Source of the DNA: Candidatus Magasanikiibacteriota bacterium
GTDB lineage: Bacteria > Patescibacteriota > Patescibacteriia > Magasanikbacterales > UBA922
NCBI GenBank assembly: GCA_002716765.1
Contig: PBBY01000017.1
Span: forward strand, 1-40,685
Length of the DNA stretch: 40,685 nucleotides
Reading direction: 5' to 3'
Positions 1-7,507 of this stretch are shown in pieces; within the stretch, counting starts at the first letter, position 1, and each line of letters opens with the position of its first letter. Both the position numbers and the translations under genes were made by a program. Below the pieces are notes generated by a model. That model searched no databases. It was not told where the DNA came from and saw nothing but the letters and a program-made list of their open reading frames with translations.

Positions 1-63
1 ATTGAAAAAATGAACAGCATACTATACACAATATATTCTGTATACAATACTATTCATTCTTCA

Positions 64-223
64 TTACAGTTGTAAAGATCTATATATTCTTGTTTGTATC
101 AAGATGTGTGTTGCTGTGTACTATCTTGACAATGCAGCATATCATAGTTTTATACTTTTGTCAATGTTGTCACTTTACTTATGATGACACCTATGATATG
201 ATAAATATGGCTGTAATTACAGC
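64..223. promoter_or_regulatory. Upstream region of the TrmB-type gene with palindromes
   Basis: The first 260 bases hold no gene. A TTGACA at 126-131 is followed 19 bases later by TATACT at 151-156, a possible promoter with a long spacer. A perfect 14-base palindrome, GCTGTAATTACAGC (210-223), lies downstream, and a related arm pair, TTACA-GT-TGTAA, lies at 64-75. The shared TGTAA/TTACA half-sites suggest a binding site for a dimeric regulator, possibly the TrmB-type protein encoded at 261. The palindromes are seen directly; the regulator assignment is inference. Confidence 0.4.
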
Positions 224-260
224 ATTTTTTACTTATTTATCATACTAATAGTGACAAAAT

Positions 261-1844
261 ATGCTATTTAAAGATTTACAAAACATAGGCTTTTCAAAAA
301 ACCTTGCGTTGGTTTATGTGTCTCTTTATGAGCTTGGTGGCGTAGCAAAAGCGGGTGAGCTTATACAAAAAACAAAGCTGCACCGTAACATAGTGTACGT
401 ATCATTACAAAAACTAAAAGAAAAGAAACTTATTACAGATGTTCAGCAGCGTGGTGTTGCTGTGTATAAAACACTAGATTCATCCAGAATTATGAACGAG
501 ATACGAGAAAAAGAACGTCTTGCTAAGCAAGTTATAGAAGAATTAGATGCATTAAAAACACATCCAGAAACACAAGAAGTAATTGTCCACGAAGGAATCG
601 ACGGTTTTAGAGACCACAGCCTTTCGGTAATCAGAAAAGCAAATAAGGGAGATGCAATACGTATCATAGGCTCTATTGGTGACAAATGGTGTGATTTAAT
701 GGGTGAAAAAAAATATACGGCATATAAGAATCTACAAATACAAAAAAAAATACACTTGCAGATGATTTCATATACAGAAACAACATATGCAGACCCTCTT
801 TCAAAAGAGTATCCAGAATTATTTGAATTAAAAACAATCCCCCAACCACACAAAAGCCCTACGCAAGTATATATTTACAATGACACGATTGCGCTCCAAA
901 TGTTTACTGAACCAATTTCTGTTATTGAAATAAAAAATATTGAACTAGCTAAAATGTATCAAAATTATTTCGATTTATTGTGGCAAAACACCGTTACTAC
1001 GCTGTACGGAAAAGAAGGTATAAAAACTTTTTTTGATGAAATATCAATGTGTTCAGAAGTCTGTTGGATTGGTGGAAGCAAAGAAGGAATGGACATGTAT
1101 TTTCCAGAACTTGCAAAAAGTGTAAAGCAGAGGAGGCTTGAGAATAAAATACGCTGGTATGACCTTCTTGACCCAGAAGGAGAATTAATTGGTACCGAAT
1201 CTGGTACAAGCTTAAACGATGAACCATATTATTATTTTAAATACTTACCAGAAACCGTTGCAAGCCCTCATGTAATCGGCATTTACAACAATAAAGTTGC
1301 AAATATTATATGGAAAGACGGTGGGTTAGTACACATTATTGAAAACAAGAGTGTTGCAGATGGATACCAAAAATACTTTAACCACTTATGGAAGCAAGAG
1401 GTTCATACATATTCTGGATGGGATGAAATAGAGTCATTTTTTGTAAATCAACTAACCCTACTAGAAAAAGAAAATACCAAAATATATACTTTCGGAGGAA
1501 TATACCAAAATATAGAAATAGAAAAACGTGTACGTAGTTTTCACACAAACTACCAACAAAAACTGGTCGAGAAAAAACTGCTCATAAAAATAATGTACTC
1601 AGAGCAACACAAAAATAAAATCCGCAAAGCATATATTGATTCAAAAAAGCTAAAACTCCAGCATATACACTTTCGGTTTCTTCCAAAAGAGTTGGACACC
1701 CCTCTAGAAACCCACATTATTGGAAAAAAAGTAATTACTATTGTTTGGGGACCAAGTCCAGTTGCCACAGTCTACGAAAATCCAGAAATTTTAAGTACAT
1801 TCACAAATCAATTTAACAGACTATGGAAAATAGCAAAAAAATAA
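261..1844 (+). CDS. TrmB-family transcriptional regulator with three tandem sensor domains
   Basis: A winged-helix DNA-binding domain of TrmB type occupies about residues 1-75 (pattern LGLSKNxALVYxxLYELGG-like, then a recognition helix and wing). A charged helical linker follows (75-100). The rest is three consecutive copies of one domain of about 135 residues: roughly 106-241, 244-377 and 380-522. Each copy begins with a short strand plus GIxxF/EIxxFF and ends in an aromatic-x-x-LW motif (YFDLLW, YFNHLW, FNRLW). TrmB regulators usually have one effector domain and about 250-350 residues, so 527 residues with three copies is unusual. The ligand cannot be told from sequence; in archaeal relatives the ligands are sugars. 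There is no SD before this ATG. It is monocistronic or leads into the dehydrogenase gene at 1904. Confidence 0.8.
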   Translation: MLFKDLQNIGFSKNLALVYVSLYELGGVAKAGELIQKTKLHRNIVYVSLQKLKEKKLITDVQQRGVAVYKTLDSSRIMNEIREKERLAKQVIEELDALKTHPETQEVIVHEGIDGFRDHSLSVIRKANKGDAIRIIGSIGDKWCDLMGEKKYTAYKNLQIQKKIHLQMISYTETTYADPLSKEYPELFELKTIPQPHKSPTQVYIYNDTIALQMFTEPISVIEIKNIELAKMYQNYFDLLWQNTVTTLYGKEGIKTFFDEISMCSEVCWIGGSKEGMDMYFPELAKSVKQRRLENKIRWYDLLDPEGELIGTESGTSLNDEPYYYFKYLPETVASPHVIGIYNNKVANIIWKDGGLVHIIENKSVADGYQKYFNHLWKQEVHTYSGWDEIESFFVNQLTLLEKENTKIYTFGGIYQNIEIEKRVRSFHTNYQQKLVEKKLLIKIMYSEQHKNKIRKAYIDSKKLKLQHIHFRFLPKELDTPLETHIIGKKVITIVWGPSPVATVYENPEILSTFTNQFNRLWKIAKK

Positions 1845-1880
1845 CGTAAAACCACTCTCGCCTTTTGTTATACTTTTTGG

Positions 1881-1886
1881 TATACT
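1881..1886 (+). promoter_or_regulatory. Extended -10 promoter of the 1904 gene
   Basis: TATACT preceded by TGG fits an extended -10 element. It lies 17 bases before the ATG at 1904, so the leader would be only about 11 bases, with no SD. No good -35 is visible. Confidence 0.45.
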
Positions 1887-1903
1887 ATACAAAAATATCT
1901 TCT

Positions 1904-2920
1904 ATGAAAAAACCATTGTGTAGTGTGTATTTGTCACTTACCCCAGACATGCACAGCTATCTGAAAAAAAAACTGCAAAGAAAATACCGTGTTCACTTCT
2001 CAACGGAAGCACTTAATGATACAAATATAGAAAAAGATACAGAAATCCTTTGTGCTTTTGTGGATTCACATATTACCAAAAACGTATTGCAAAAAATGCC
2101 AAAATTACGACTCATTGCAACACTTTCAACAGGTTTTGATCATATAGACTTACGACAAACAAAAAAGAAAAAAATTACCGTATGCAATGTTCCTAGTTAT
2201 GGCGAAAGAACTGTTGCAGAATTTACCGTTGGTCTTATACTTTCTTTATCTCGGAACCTGTACAAAGCAGTACGACGAGTAAAAACTGGTAATTTTGATT
2301 ACCAAGGATTACGCGGTATTGATGTACATAAAAAAACTATTGGTATTATTGGTACCGGAAAAATTGGATCCAATGTTATTCGAATGCTTCAAGGATTTGG
2401 TACAACGATTATTGCATATGACAAATTTCCAAAAAAAGATCTTGCAAAGGATTTAGGGTTTACGTATGTACCACTTTCTACTATTTGGAAAAAGTCAGAT
2501 ATTATTTCGCTTCACACACCACTACTAAAAAGTACGCGTCATATTATTAATAAAAAAAATATACAAAAAATGAAGCCTGGTGTTGTTCTAGTTAACACAG
2601 CGCGTGGTGGTTTAGTAAGTTCGGAAGCATTGCTTTGGGGGCTAGAGTCAGGTATTATAGCAAAAGCAGGCTTAGATGTTTTAGAAGAAGAAGACTTATT
2701 AGAAGACACCTTTCGGTTGCTCGAAAAAAAAACTTGCACCATAAAAAATACACGTATTTGTCTTATGAACAACATTCTTATCGATCACCCAAATACGATT
2801 GTAACACCACATTTAGCATTTAATTCCTCAGAAGCCGTACTTCGCATTATAGATACGTCTCTAGATAATATTGCTGCTTTTACAAAAGGAAAGCCGCAAC
2901 ATATTGTGACAAAAAAATAA
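1904..2920 (+). CDS. D-2-hydroxyacid dehydrogenase, NAD-dependent
   Basis: Reduces a 2-keto acid to the D-2-hydroxy acid, or the reverse, with NAD(H); it is closest in pattern to D-lactate dehydrogenase-like members. The Rossmann motif GTGKIG is at residues 150-155, followed by the acidic ribose-binding Asp173 (AYDKFP). The catalytic triad is visible: Arg234 in NTARGG, Glu261 in DVLEEE and His303 in TPHLAF. The ATG at 1904 was chosen over an upstream in-frame ATG at 1865 because the latter overlaps the -10 box and adds a non-family hydrophobic tail. At 338 residues it matches the family. A lactate role would suit a fermentative cell, but the substrate is inferred. It is followed after 1 base by the lipoprotein gene. 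Confidence 0.85.
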   Translation: MKKPLCSVYLSLTPDMHSYLKKKLQRKYRVHFSTEALNDTNIEKDTEILCAFVDSHITKNVLQKMPKLRLIATLSTGFDHIDLRQTKKKKITVCNVPSYGERTVAEFTVGLILSLSRNLYKAVRRVKTGNFDYQGLRGIDVHKKTIGIIGTGKIGSNVIRMLQGFGTTIIAYDKFPKKDLAKDLGFTYVPLSTIWKKSDIISLHTPLLKSTRHIINKKNIQKMKPGVVLVNTARGGLVSSEALLWGLESGIIAKAGLDVLEEEDLLEDTFRLLEKKTCTIKNTRICLMNNILIDHPNTIVTPHLAFNSSEAVLRIIDTSLDNIAAFTKGKPQHIVTKK

Positions 2921-2921
2921 T

Positions 2922-3782
2922 ATGAAAAAGATTTTACTTTACAGCATGTTGTCCATTATTATTTTAGGTGGTTTAGGGTGTAAAAAAACAGACAAAGATG
3001 TTGTGGTAGACGAATCACAAAAAGACATTATTGTACAAACAACGGTACAGCAACAAGCATTTTTATTTTGCAAAAGACAAGGGTACACTACAGAAATTAC
3101 ATATACAGAAAAAAACGGACAAGAAATTTATTGCCTGCTTCCAGATGGCTTGCGCTGTCTTGCTACAGATTTTTTACAAGGCCTATGTGAAACAAAAAAA
3201 GATGATGCGGCAAGTAATGGGGTAGAAACTATTTCCCAACCAACAAACCAAAAAACCACTCAACAGATTCCAGTCACCCCAAGATATTGCAGTACTATTG
3301 CAGAACCTGTTTGCGGAATGGATAATATTACCTACACGAATACATGTTTGGCAAGTAAAAATAATGTCTTGGTCCAACACACCGGTTCTTGTACCACACC
3401 AAAAAAAGCACCAACCGTTCAACAAACAACACGGAACCAAAAAAAACAATCCACACAAACACAAACTGGCTCTGGAAGTATTTCACAAACAACACCAAAC
3501 GAACCGCGCACCTTTGTAAAAACCACACCAAGCTGGTTTCATACCATTACCGCCCTACTTGCACAAGAGTCACACACAATTCCAGCAACCATGACCCAAT
3601 GTTATAGTGGTAACGATATTTTTTATATTCAAAACGATGCTTGCCTTACTTGTTTTAGCGTCCTGTATAATATAGACGGAGAAACAGTGTGTTTTCCAAA
3701 TAATGATATTAATAATAGTTGTCCAGCAGCATTTTCCCAAGGTAAAAAACCAGAAAATTGTCAGGTTATTTGGCAACAATAA
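2922..3782 (+). CDS. Cys-rich lipoprotein with DUF333-like and Kazal-like domains
   Basis: A 286-residue exported protein. The N-terminus has a hydrophobic stretch ending at Cys20 (LGGLGC), a lipoprotein-type signal although the -3 residue is Gly. Residues about 44-90 match the DUF333 pattern (FCKRQG... CLLPDG.RC... GLC). Residues about 122-157 match a Kazal serine-protease-inhibitor fold (PVCGMDNITYTNTC ... GSC). A Thr/Gln/Lys-rich linker (160-200) leads to a final Cys-rich segment (227-280). It is probably anchored on the outer face of the membrane with several disulfides; the DsbA-VKOR pair at 28860-29979 could form them (inference). Kazal domains suggest protease inhibition but do not prove it. 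It is coupled to the dehydrogenase gene, 1 base upstream. Confidence 0.75.
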   Translation: MKKILLYSMLSIIILGGLGCKKTDKDVVVDESQKDIIVQTTVQQQAFLFCKRQGYTTEITYTEKNGQEIYCLLPDGLRCLATDFLQGLCETKKDDAASNGVETISQPTNQKTTQQIPVTPRYCSTIAEPVCGMDNITYTNTCLASKNNVLVQHTGSCTTPKKAPTVQQTTRNQKKQSTQTQTGSGSISQTTPNEPRTFVKTTPSWFHTITALLAQESHTIPATMTQCYSGNDIFYIQNDACLTCFSVLYNIDGETVCFPNNDINNSCPAAFSQGKKPENCQVIWQQ

Positions 3783-3800
3783 CTTAATTCCTGAACAAAG

Positions 3801-3827
3801 AAAAGCACTTGACAACAAGTGCTTTTT
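3801..3827 (+). terminator. Rho-independent terminator after the lipoprotein gene
   Basis: A perfect 10-bp stem (3801-3810 with 3817-3826), a 6-base loop and a T-run. The TTGACA of the next promoter lies within the hairpin. Confidence 0.8.
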
Positions 3828-3837
3828 GCGTTACACT
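3809..3837 (+). promoter_or_regulatory. Promoter of rplA overlapping the terminator
   Basis: TTGACA at 3809-3814, a spacer of exactly 17 bases and TACACT at 3832-3837. The -35 sits inside the terminator hairpin, so the two signals share DNA. Confidence 0.65.
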
Positions 3838-3853
3838 AGCTAGCATACTATAT

Positions 3854-3912
3854 GTGGAACCTTGATCACTCAAGGGTTATTACCACGTAAGGTATTGTAT
3901 AAACACAATACC
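3854..3912 (+). promoter_or_regulatory. Structured 5' leader of rplA (candidate L1 autoregulatory RNA)
   Basis: Two hairpins lie between the promoter and the L1 start. The first pairs GTGG (3854-3857) with CCAC (3883-3886) around an inner AACCTTG/CAAGGGTT stem. The second is a perfect 8-bp stem, GGTATTGT (3891-3898) with ACAATACC (3905-3912), and a 6-base loop. L1 represses its own operon in other bacteria by binding leader RNA that mimics 23S rRNA; that this is such a site is inference. Confidence 0.45.
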
Positions 3913-3928
3913 AACCCTAAACATATAT

Positions 3929-4603
3929 ATGGGAAAAAGAATAGAAGACCTAAAGACTATGGTCGATAAAACAAAAGTCTATACCTTAGACGAAGCAATT
4001 GCTTTGGCAAAAGAAACTAGTACCGTAAAGTTCGATGCATCGGTAGAAATTCACGCACGACTTGGTATTGACCCAAAAAAAGGTGATCAACAAATTCGCG
4101 CAACCGTAGTATTGCCACATGGCACAGGAAAAACAAAACGGATTGCTGCTTTTGTTGGACCAAACGATGAACAAACGGCAAAAGATGCAGGTGCCGACAT
4201 AGTATGTGGTGAAGAGGAAATAACAGAAATTAAAAACACCGGAAAAGTTGATTTTGATGTAGCAATCGCAACACCAGAAATGATGCCAAAACTAGCAGTA
4301 GCCGCAAGAGAGCTTGGACCAAAAGGACTTATGCCAAACCCAAAAATTGGAACCGTTGGACCAAACGTAAAACAAATGATAGAGGATCTTAAAAAAGGAA
4401 AAACAGCATTTAAAAATGATGATACGGCAAATGTACACCAACCTGTAGGAAAAGTAAGTTTTGATGATGTAAAACTTAAAGAAAATATTGAAACATTCCT
4501 TGAAACACTCAAAAAAGTTAAGCCTCCAGCAACGAAAGGTACCTATATAAAATCCCTTTTCCTTTCCACTAGCATGGGACCAAGTATAAAAATACAACTC
4601 TAA
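3929..4603 (+). CDS. rplA: 50S ribosomal protein L1
   Basis: Binds 23S rRNA and forms the L1 stalk that moves with E-site tRNA. The 224-residue product is complete: an N-terminal part with RIEDL and YTLDEAI, the FDASVEIHARLGIDPKKGDQQIR stretch, the family signature GPKGLMPNPKIGTV (about residues 129-142) and the C-terminal TKGTYIKS segment. No SD is visible; AACCCT lies 11 bases before the ATG. rplK is not adjacent, unlike the usual rplK-rplA order. The gene stands alone between its own promoter and terminator, with a structured leader that may bind L1 for autoregulation. Confidence 0.97.
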   Translation: MGKRIEDLKTMVDKTKVYTLDEAIALAKETSTVKFDASVEIHARLGIDPKKGDQQIRATVVLPHGTGKTKRIAAFVGPNDEQTAKDAGADIVCGEEEITEIKNTGKVDFDVAIATPEMMPKLAVAARELGPKGLMPNPKIGTVGPNVKQMIEDLKKGKTAFKNDDTANVHQPVGKVSFDDVKLKENIETFLETLKKVKPPATKGTYIKSLFLSTSMGPSIKIQL

Positions 4604-4618
4604 GTAATCAATAAAAAA

Positions 4619-4645
4619 ACGGTCACAAATGTGACTGTTTTTTTA
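4619..4645 (+). terminator. Terminator after rplA
   Basis: Stem 4619-4627 with 4630-4638 (one G-U pair), flanked by an A-run on the left and eight Ts on the right. Confidence 0.85.
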
Positions 4646-4703
4646 TTTTTGCACAATCTAGCGTTTTTTATTCTTCTATTTTACAGACACTCTACTCTTC
4701 TGC

Positions 4704-4709
4704 TACAAT
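4704..4709 (+). promoter_or_regulatory. -10 element of the nucleotide operon
   Basis: TACAAT preceded by TGC (extended -10), 29 bases before the first ATG at 4739. AACCC (4726-4730) lies between it and the start, and there is no SD. Confidence 0.5.
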
Positions 4710-4738
4710 ACACATAAATCCATTTAACCCGTTACTCT

Positions 4739-5569
4739 ATGACGCAATTTGACGAACAATATAAGCAAGCGGTTCTTCGTATTATGAATAAGGGTTTTGA
4801 TGAAAAAAATGAAAGAACTGGTCATATTTGTAGGATTTTACCAGGCATTACATTTCATCTAGACAAAGGATTTCCTTTGCTCACCTTGCGAAAAATTCCA
4901 CTCAAACTCTTTATTGCCGAACAAATTTGGTTTATAATGGGCACCAATGTGCCAGCGGACTATGTCGGGAAATTTACCAAAATTTGGGAAGATTTTACCG
5001 AAGAAGATGGTACCATTCCAGCTGCGTATGGATATAGATGGCGCCACGCATTTGGTCGTGACCAGCTTGGTCTTTTAATCGAACATCTTCAAGATAAGCC
5101 CGGATCCCGTCATGGTGTGGTAATAACCTGGGATCCACGAGAAGATGGGTTAGGAAACCCAGAAACAAAAAAGAATATTCCTTGTCCGTACACATGGACA
5201 GCAAATATTATTGGCAATAAACTTCATATTCACAGCATTGTCAGATCAAATGATATTATGTTAGGCTGCCCGCATGATGTTGCCGGCTTTGCTCTACTTC
5301 AAGCTATTCTTGCCGGAAAACTTGGTGTACAACCTGGTACACTCACCCACTCTATTAGCAATGCGCATATTTACGACACTCACTTTGAGCAAGCGTGGGA
5401 ACTCGTCGAAAGAGAGCATGATCATCCGGCAATACACTTTCACGCACAACCTGATTATTATGATCGTGCCGAAAAAGGTGATGAATCCTTAACAACAGAA
5501 ATTTTTGCACAATTAAAAAAACAATACTCCCCTCTTACTCACATTTCTAATATGAAAATTGTATTATAA
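4739..5569 (+). CDS. Thymidylate synthase-family enzyme with Asn-to-Asp at the base-recognition site
   Basis: Family members transfer a one-carbon unit from methylenetetrahydrofolate to C5 of dUMP, or of dCMP in the hydroxymethylases. It aligns end to end with E. coli ThyA. Conserved are Arg26 (ERTG), Glu61 (EQIWFI), Cys149 (nucleophile, IPC), Arg169, Asp172 (RSND), His210 and Tyr212. Two positions differ: the Asn of the LGLPFNIASYALL motif, which reads the pyrimidine base, is Asp180 (LGCPHDVAGFALL), and the His after the catalytic Cys is Pro150. In TS, Asn at this site discriminates dUMP from dCMP, and phage dCMP hydroxymethylase carries Asp. The protein could therefore prefer dCMP. The DHFR, dUTPase and Tmk genes in the same operon argue for real dTMP synthesis. 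Both readings remain open. Confidence 0.85.
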   Translation: MTQFDEQYKQAVLRIMNKGFDEKNERTGHICRILPGITFHLDKGFPLLTLRKIPLKLFIAEQIWFIMGTNVPADYVGKFTKIWEDFTEEDGTIPAAYGYRWRHAFGRDQLGLLIEHLQDKPGSRHGVVITWDPREDGLGNPETKKNIPCPYTWTANIIGNKLHIHSIVRSNDIMLGCPHDVAGFALLQAILAGKLGVQPGTLTHSISNAHIYDTHFEQAWELVEREHDHPAIHFHAQPDYYDRAEKGDESLTTEIFAQLKKQYSPLTHISNMKIVL

Positions 5570-5573
5570 TCCT

Positions 5574-6251
5574 ATGGCAATTCTGACAAAAAATAATTTA
5601 ATCGATGCGCTTAATAACAACACCCTTGCTTTTGATCCACCAATCGATGCATTTCAGCTACAACCAGCTGCAATAGATATTCGTGTGGGATGGAGTTTTT
5701 ATATTCCACACACATGGAAACTTACAGAAAATGGTCGCGAAGCTGTGGTTGCTGACTATGTAAACCAATCAAGTTTGGAAGAAAATTTTAGACTCATTAA
5801 ATTACAACCAAAACAATATTTTGAAATTCTTCCCGGAGAATCAGTAGTTGCTTCTACATTAGAAAAAATTCATTTAAATGCTGGAAATATTGCAGGTATT
5901 TTACACCCACGAAGTTCTAGCTCGCGTCGCGCGCTGTCTATTGAAAGTGGTGTTATTGATCCGTATTATTCTGGTAATTTAATTATTCCTATTCGAAACA
6001 ATAGTGTACATTCACTAAAAATTTATCCGGGAGAACGCGTATGTCAGATTGTTTTTTATGAACTAAAGGAAGACATTCCAAAAAAAGAGGCAGGAAAGCA
6101 CGGCGTTCAGGAAGCAAAATACCACACCGCAACACCATATAGTCTTGGCACAAAACCAGACTCAAAGGAAGAAGTACAGTTTATTCAAAATGGCACCTTG
6201 CAAGAACTGAAGCAATCCTATACTATTACCACAACACCAAAAAATGAGTAA
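5574..6251 (+). CDS. dcd: dCTP deaminase/dUTPase-fold protein (Dcd-like)
   Basis: The Dcd family deaminates dCTP to dUTP, and bifunctional members also hydrolyse it to dUMP. Visible features are the LQPAAIDIRVG motif (residues 29-39), the HPRSSSSRRA nucleotide-binding motif (111-120), GVIDPYYSG (126-134), and EAKYHTATPYS near the C-terminus, matching the Dcd tail. The ATG at 5574 is preferred over 5559, which lies inside thyA. The catalytic Glu that follows the DPxxxG strand (Glu138 in E. coli Dcd) is replaced by Pro139, so deamination as known is doubtful. The dUTPase-like GVID.xY.G Asp129 is kept. It lies 4 bases after the ThyA-like gene and overlaps the next gene by 8 bases. Confidence 0.75.
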   Translation: MAILTKNNLIDALNNNTLAFDPPIDAFQLQPAAIDIRVGWSFYIPHTWKLTENGREAVVADYVNQSSLEENFRLIKLQPKQYFEILPGESVVASTLEKIHLNAGNIAGILHPRSSSSRRALSIESGVIDPYYSGNLIIPIRNNSVHSLKIYPGERVCQIVFYELKEDIPKKEAGKHGVQEAKYHTATPYSLGTKPDSKEEVQFIQNGTLQELKQSYTITTTPKNE

Positions 6252-6789
6252 AGCAATTCCAATATATCCCTATTTACCAAAAGGAAAAACATTTTCTTTT
6301 GTGTCTTTAGAAAATATATGGATGCAAAAAGCACAAGAAGCAGCGCAAAGTGACTCTGGCTGCTCGTGGTGGCAAACCGGTGCAGCAATTGTAAAAGATG
6401 GAAAACTGCTTGGTAAAGGAGCAAACACAGGGCAGTGGCAACCATTTTGCCCAAGATATGAACAAGGATGTAAAACCGGTGAAGGTTATGAGTTGTGCAA
6501 AAATATCTGCAAACAAACGGGTCACGCAGAAATTACAGCCATTCAAGATGCTATTAAAAATAACCAAAACATTAAACACGCCGATCTGTATCTTTTTGGT
6601 CATTGGTGGTGTTGTGAAAACTGTTGGAATGCCATTATTGCACAGCAGATTCGGGAGGTGTATTTATTAAAAAATGCTCACACTATTTTCACCAGAGAAA
6701 ACAGAACGCTTGTAATGAAAAAAGTAGCAGCAGATAAAAAACATAATCGTATACCAAAAAAAGAAGATCTTTTTTGGAACATGTCATAA
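6244..6789 (+). CDS. dCMP deaminase-like zinc deaminase
   Basis: Cytidine/deoxycytidylate deaminase fold. The zinc site is His94-Ala-Glu96 (GHAEITAI) and Cys124-x-x-Cys127 (CENC), with Cys123 where most family members have Pro. An N-terminal region (residues 36-90) contains additional cysteines (C40, C69, C76, C85, C89) that could form a second structural metal site, as in some dCMP deaminases. At 181 residues the size suits dCMP deaminase, which would make dUMP from dCMP. It could also deaminate 5-methyl-dCMP to dTMP if the upstream ThyA-like enzyme acts on dCMP (inference). It overlaps the Dcd-like gene by 8 bases, so translation is likely coupled. Confidence 0.75.
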   Translation: MSKAIPIYPYLPKGKTFSFVSLENIWMQKAQEAAQSDSGCSWWQTGAAIVKDGKLLGKGANTGQWQPFCPRYEQGCKTGEGYELCKNICKQTGHAEITAIQDAIKNNQNIKHADLYLFGHWWCCENCWNAIIAQQIREVYLLKNAHTIFTRENRTLVMKKVAADKKHNRIPKKEDLFWNMS

Positions 6790-6794
6790 TTTTT

Positions 6795-7499
6795 ATGAAA
6801 GAAACACAAACAAAAAAACTTATTATTGCCATCGACGGTCATTCTTCTTGCGGAAAAAGTACCGTGGCAAAAGATTTAGCAAAACAACTACATATTGCGT
6901 ATATTGATTCTGGCGCAATGTACCGGTGTGTTACTTTGTATGCATTACAACACAACATAATTGTAGATGGGGTTGTTAATGAAGAAAAACTACAACACGC
7001 ATTAAACAATATCTCAATTGAATTTCGTTTTAATCCAGAAACACAAACAAATCAAACCTATTTAAACACCATATTAGTAGAAAAAGAAATTAGAGGAATG
7101 GAAGTAACAAAGTTAGTAAGCACAATTAGCACGTATAGTTTTGTACGGAAAAAGTTAGTGGAATTACAGCAAAAGATGGGTGAAAAAGAAAGTTTAGTGA
7201 TGGATGGAAGAGATATTGGTACCGTAGTATTCCCTAAGGCAGATTTAAAGATTTTTATGACGACAGCCCCAGAAATTAGAGCAGAAAGACGTTTTAAAGA
7301 GTTTCAAGAAAAAGGTGAAAACATATCTTTTGATGCCGTACTGAAAAATATCCAAGAACGTGACCACATGGATGAAAACAGGGCCGAAAGCCCGTTAATA
7401 AAAGCAAACGATGCTGTTGTACTTGATAATGGAAACCTAAGTAAAGAAGAACAATTGCAAAGTATTTTACAAGAATTACAAAAACGATCACTTATATAA
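6795..7499 (+). CDS. cmk: Cytidylate kinase
   Basis: Phosphorylates CMP and dCMP with ATP. The P-loop GHSSCGKST is at residues 15-23, followed by YIDSGAMYR (about 36-44), the CMP-binding GRDIGTVVFP motif (about 136-145) and a LID-region RRFKEFQEKG. At 234 residues it has the normal bacterial length. The start at 6795 was chosen because the upstream in-frame ATG (6774) lies inside the deaminase gene and adds residues outside the family. It follows the deaminase gene after 5 bases. In the operon it links dCMP and dCDP. Confidence 0.93.
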   Translation: MKETQTKKLIIAIDGHSSCGKSTVAKDLAKQLHIAYIDSGAMYRCVTLYALQHNIIVDGVVNEEKLQHALNNISIEFRFNPETQTNQTYLNTILVEKEIRGMEVTKLVSTISTYSFVRKKLVELQQKMGEKESLVMDGRDIGTVVFPKADLKIFMTTAPEIRAERRFKEFQEKGENISFDAVLKNIQERDHMDENRAESPLIKANDAVVLDNGNLSKEEQLQSILQELQKRSLI

Positions 7500-7507
7500 T
7501 TATAAAA

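Noticed and set aside
443-853. 136-residue frame on the minus strand inside the TrmB-type gene
   Set aside because: Shadow of the plus-strand gene; Cys/Ile/Phe-rich translation without family pattern or SD.
4087-4512. 141-residue minus-strand frame inside rplA
   Set aside because: Exact antisense of a conserved ribosomal gene; low-complexity translation.
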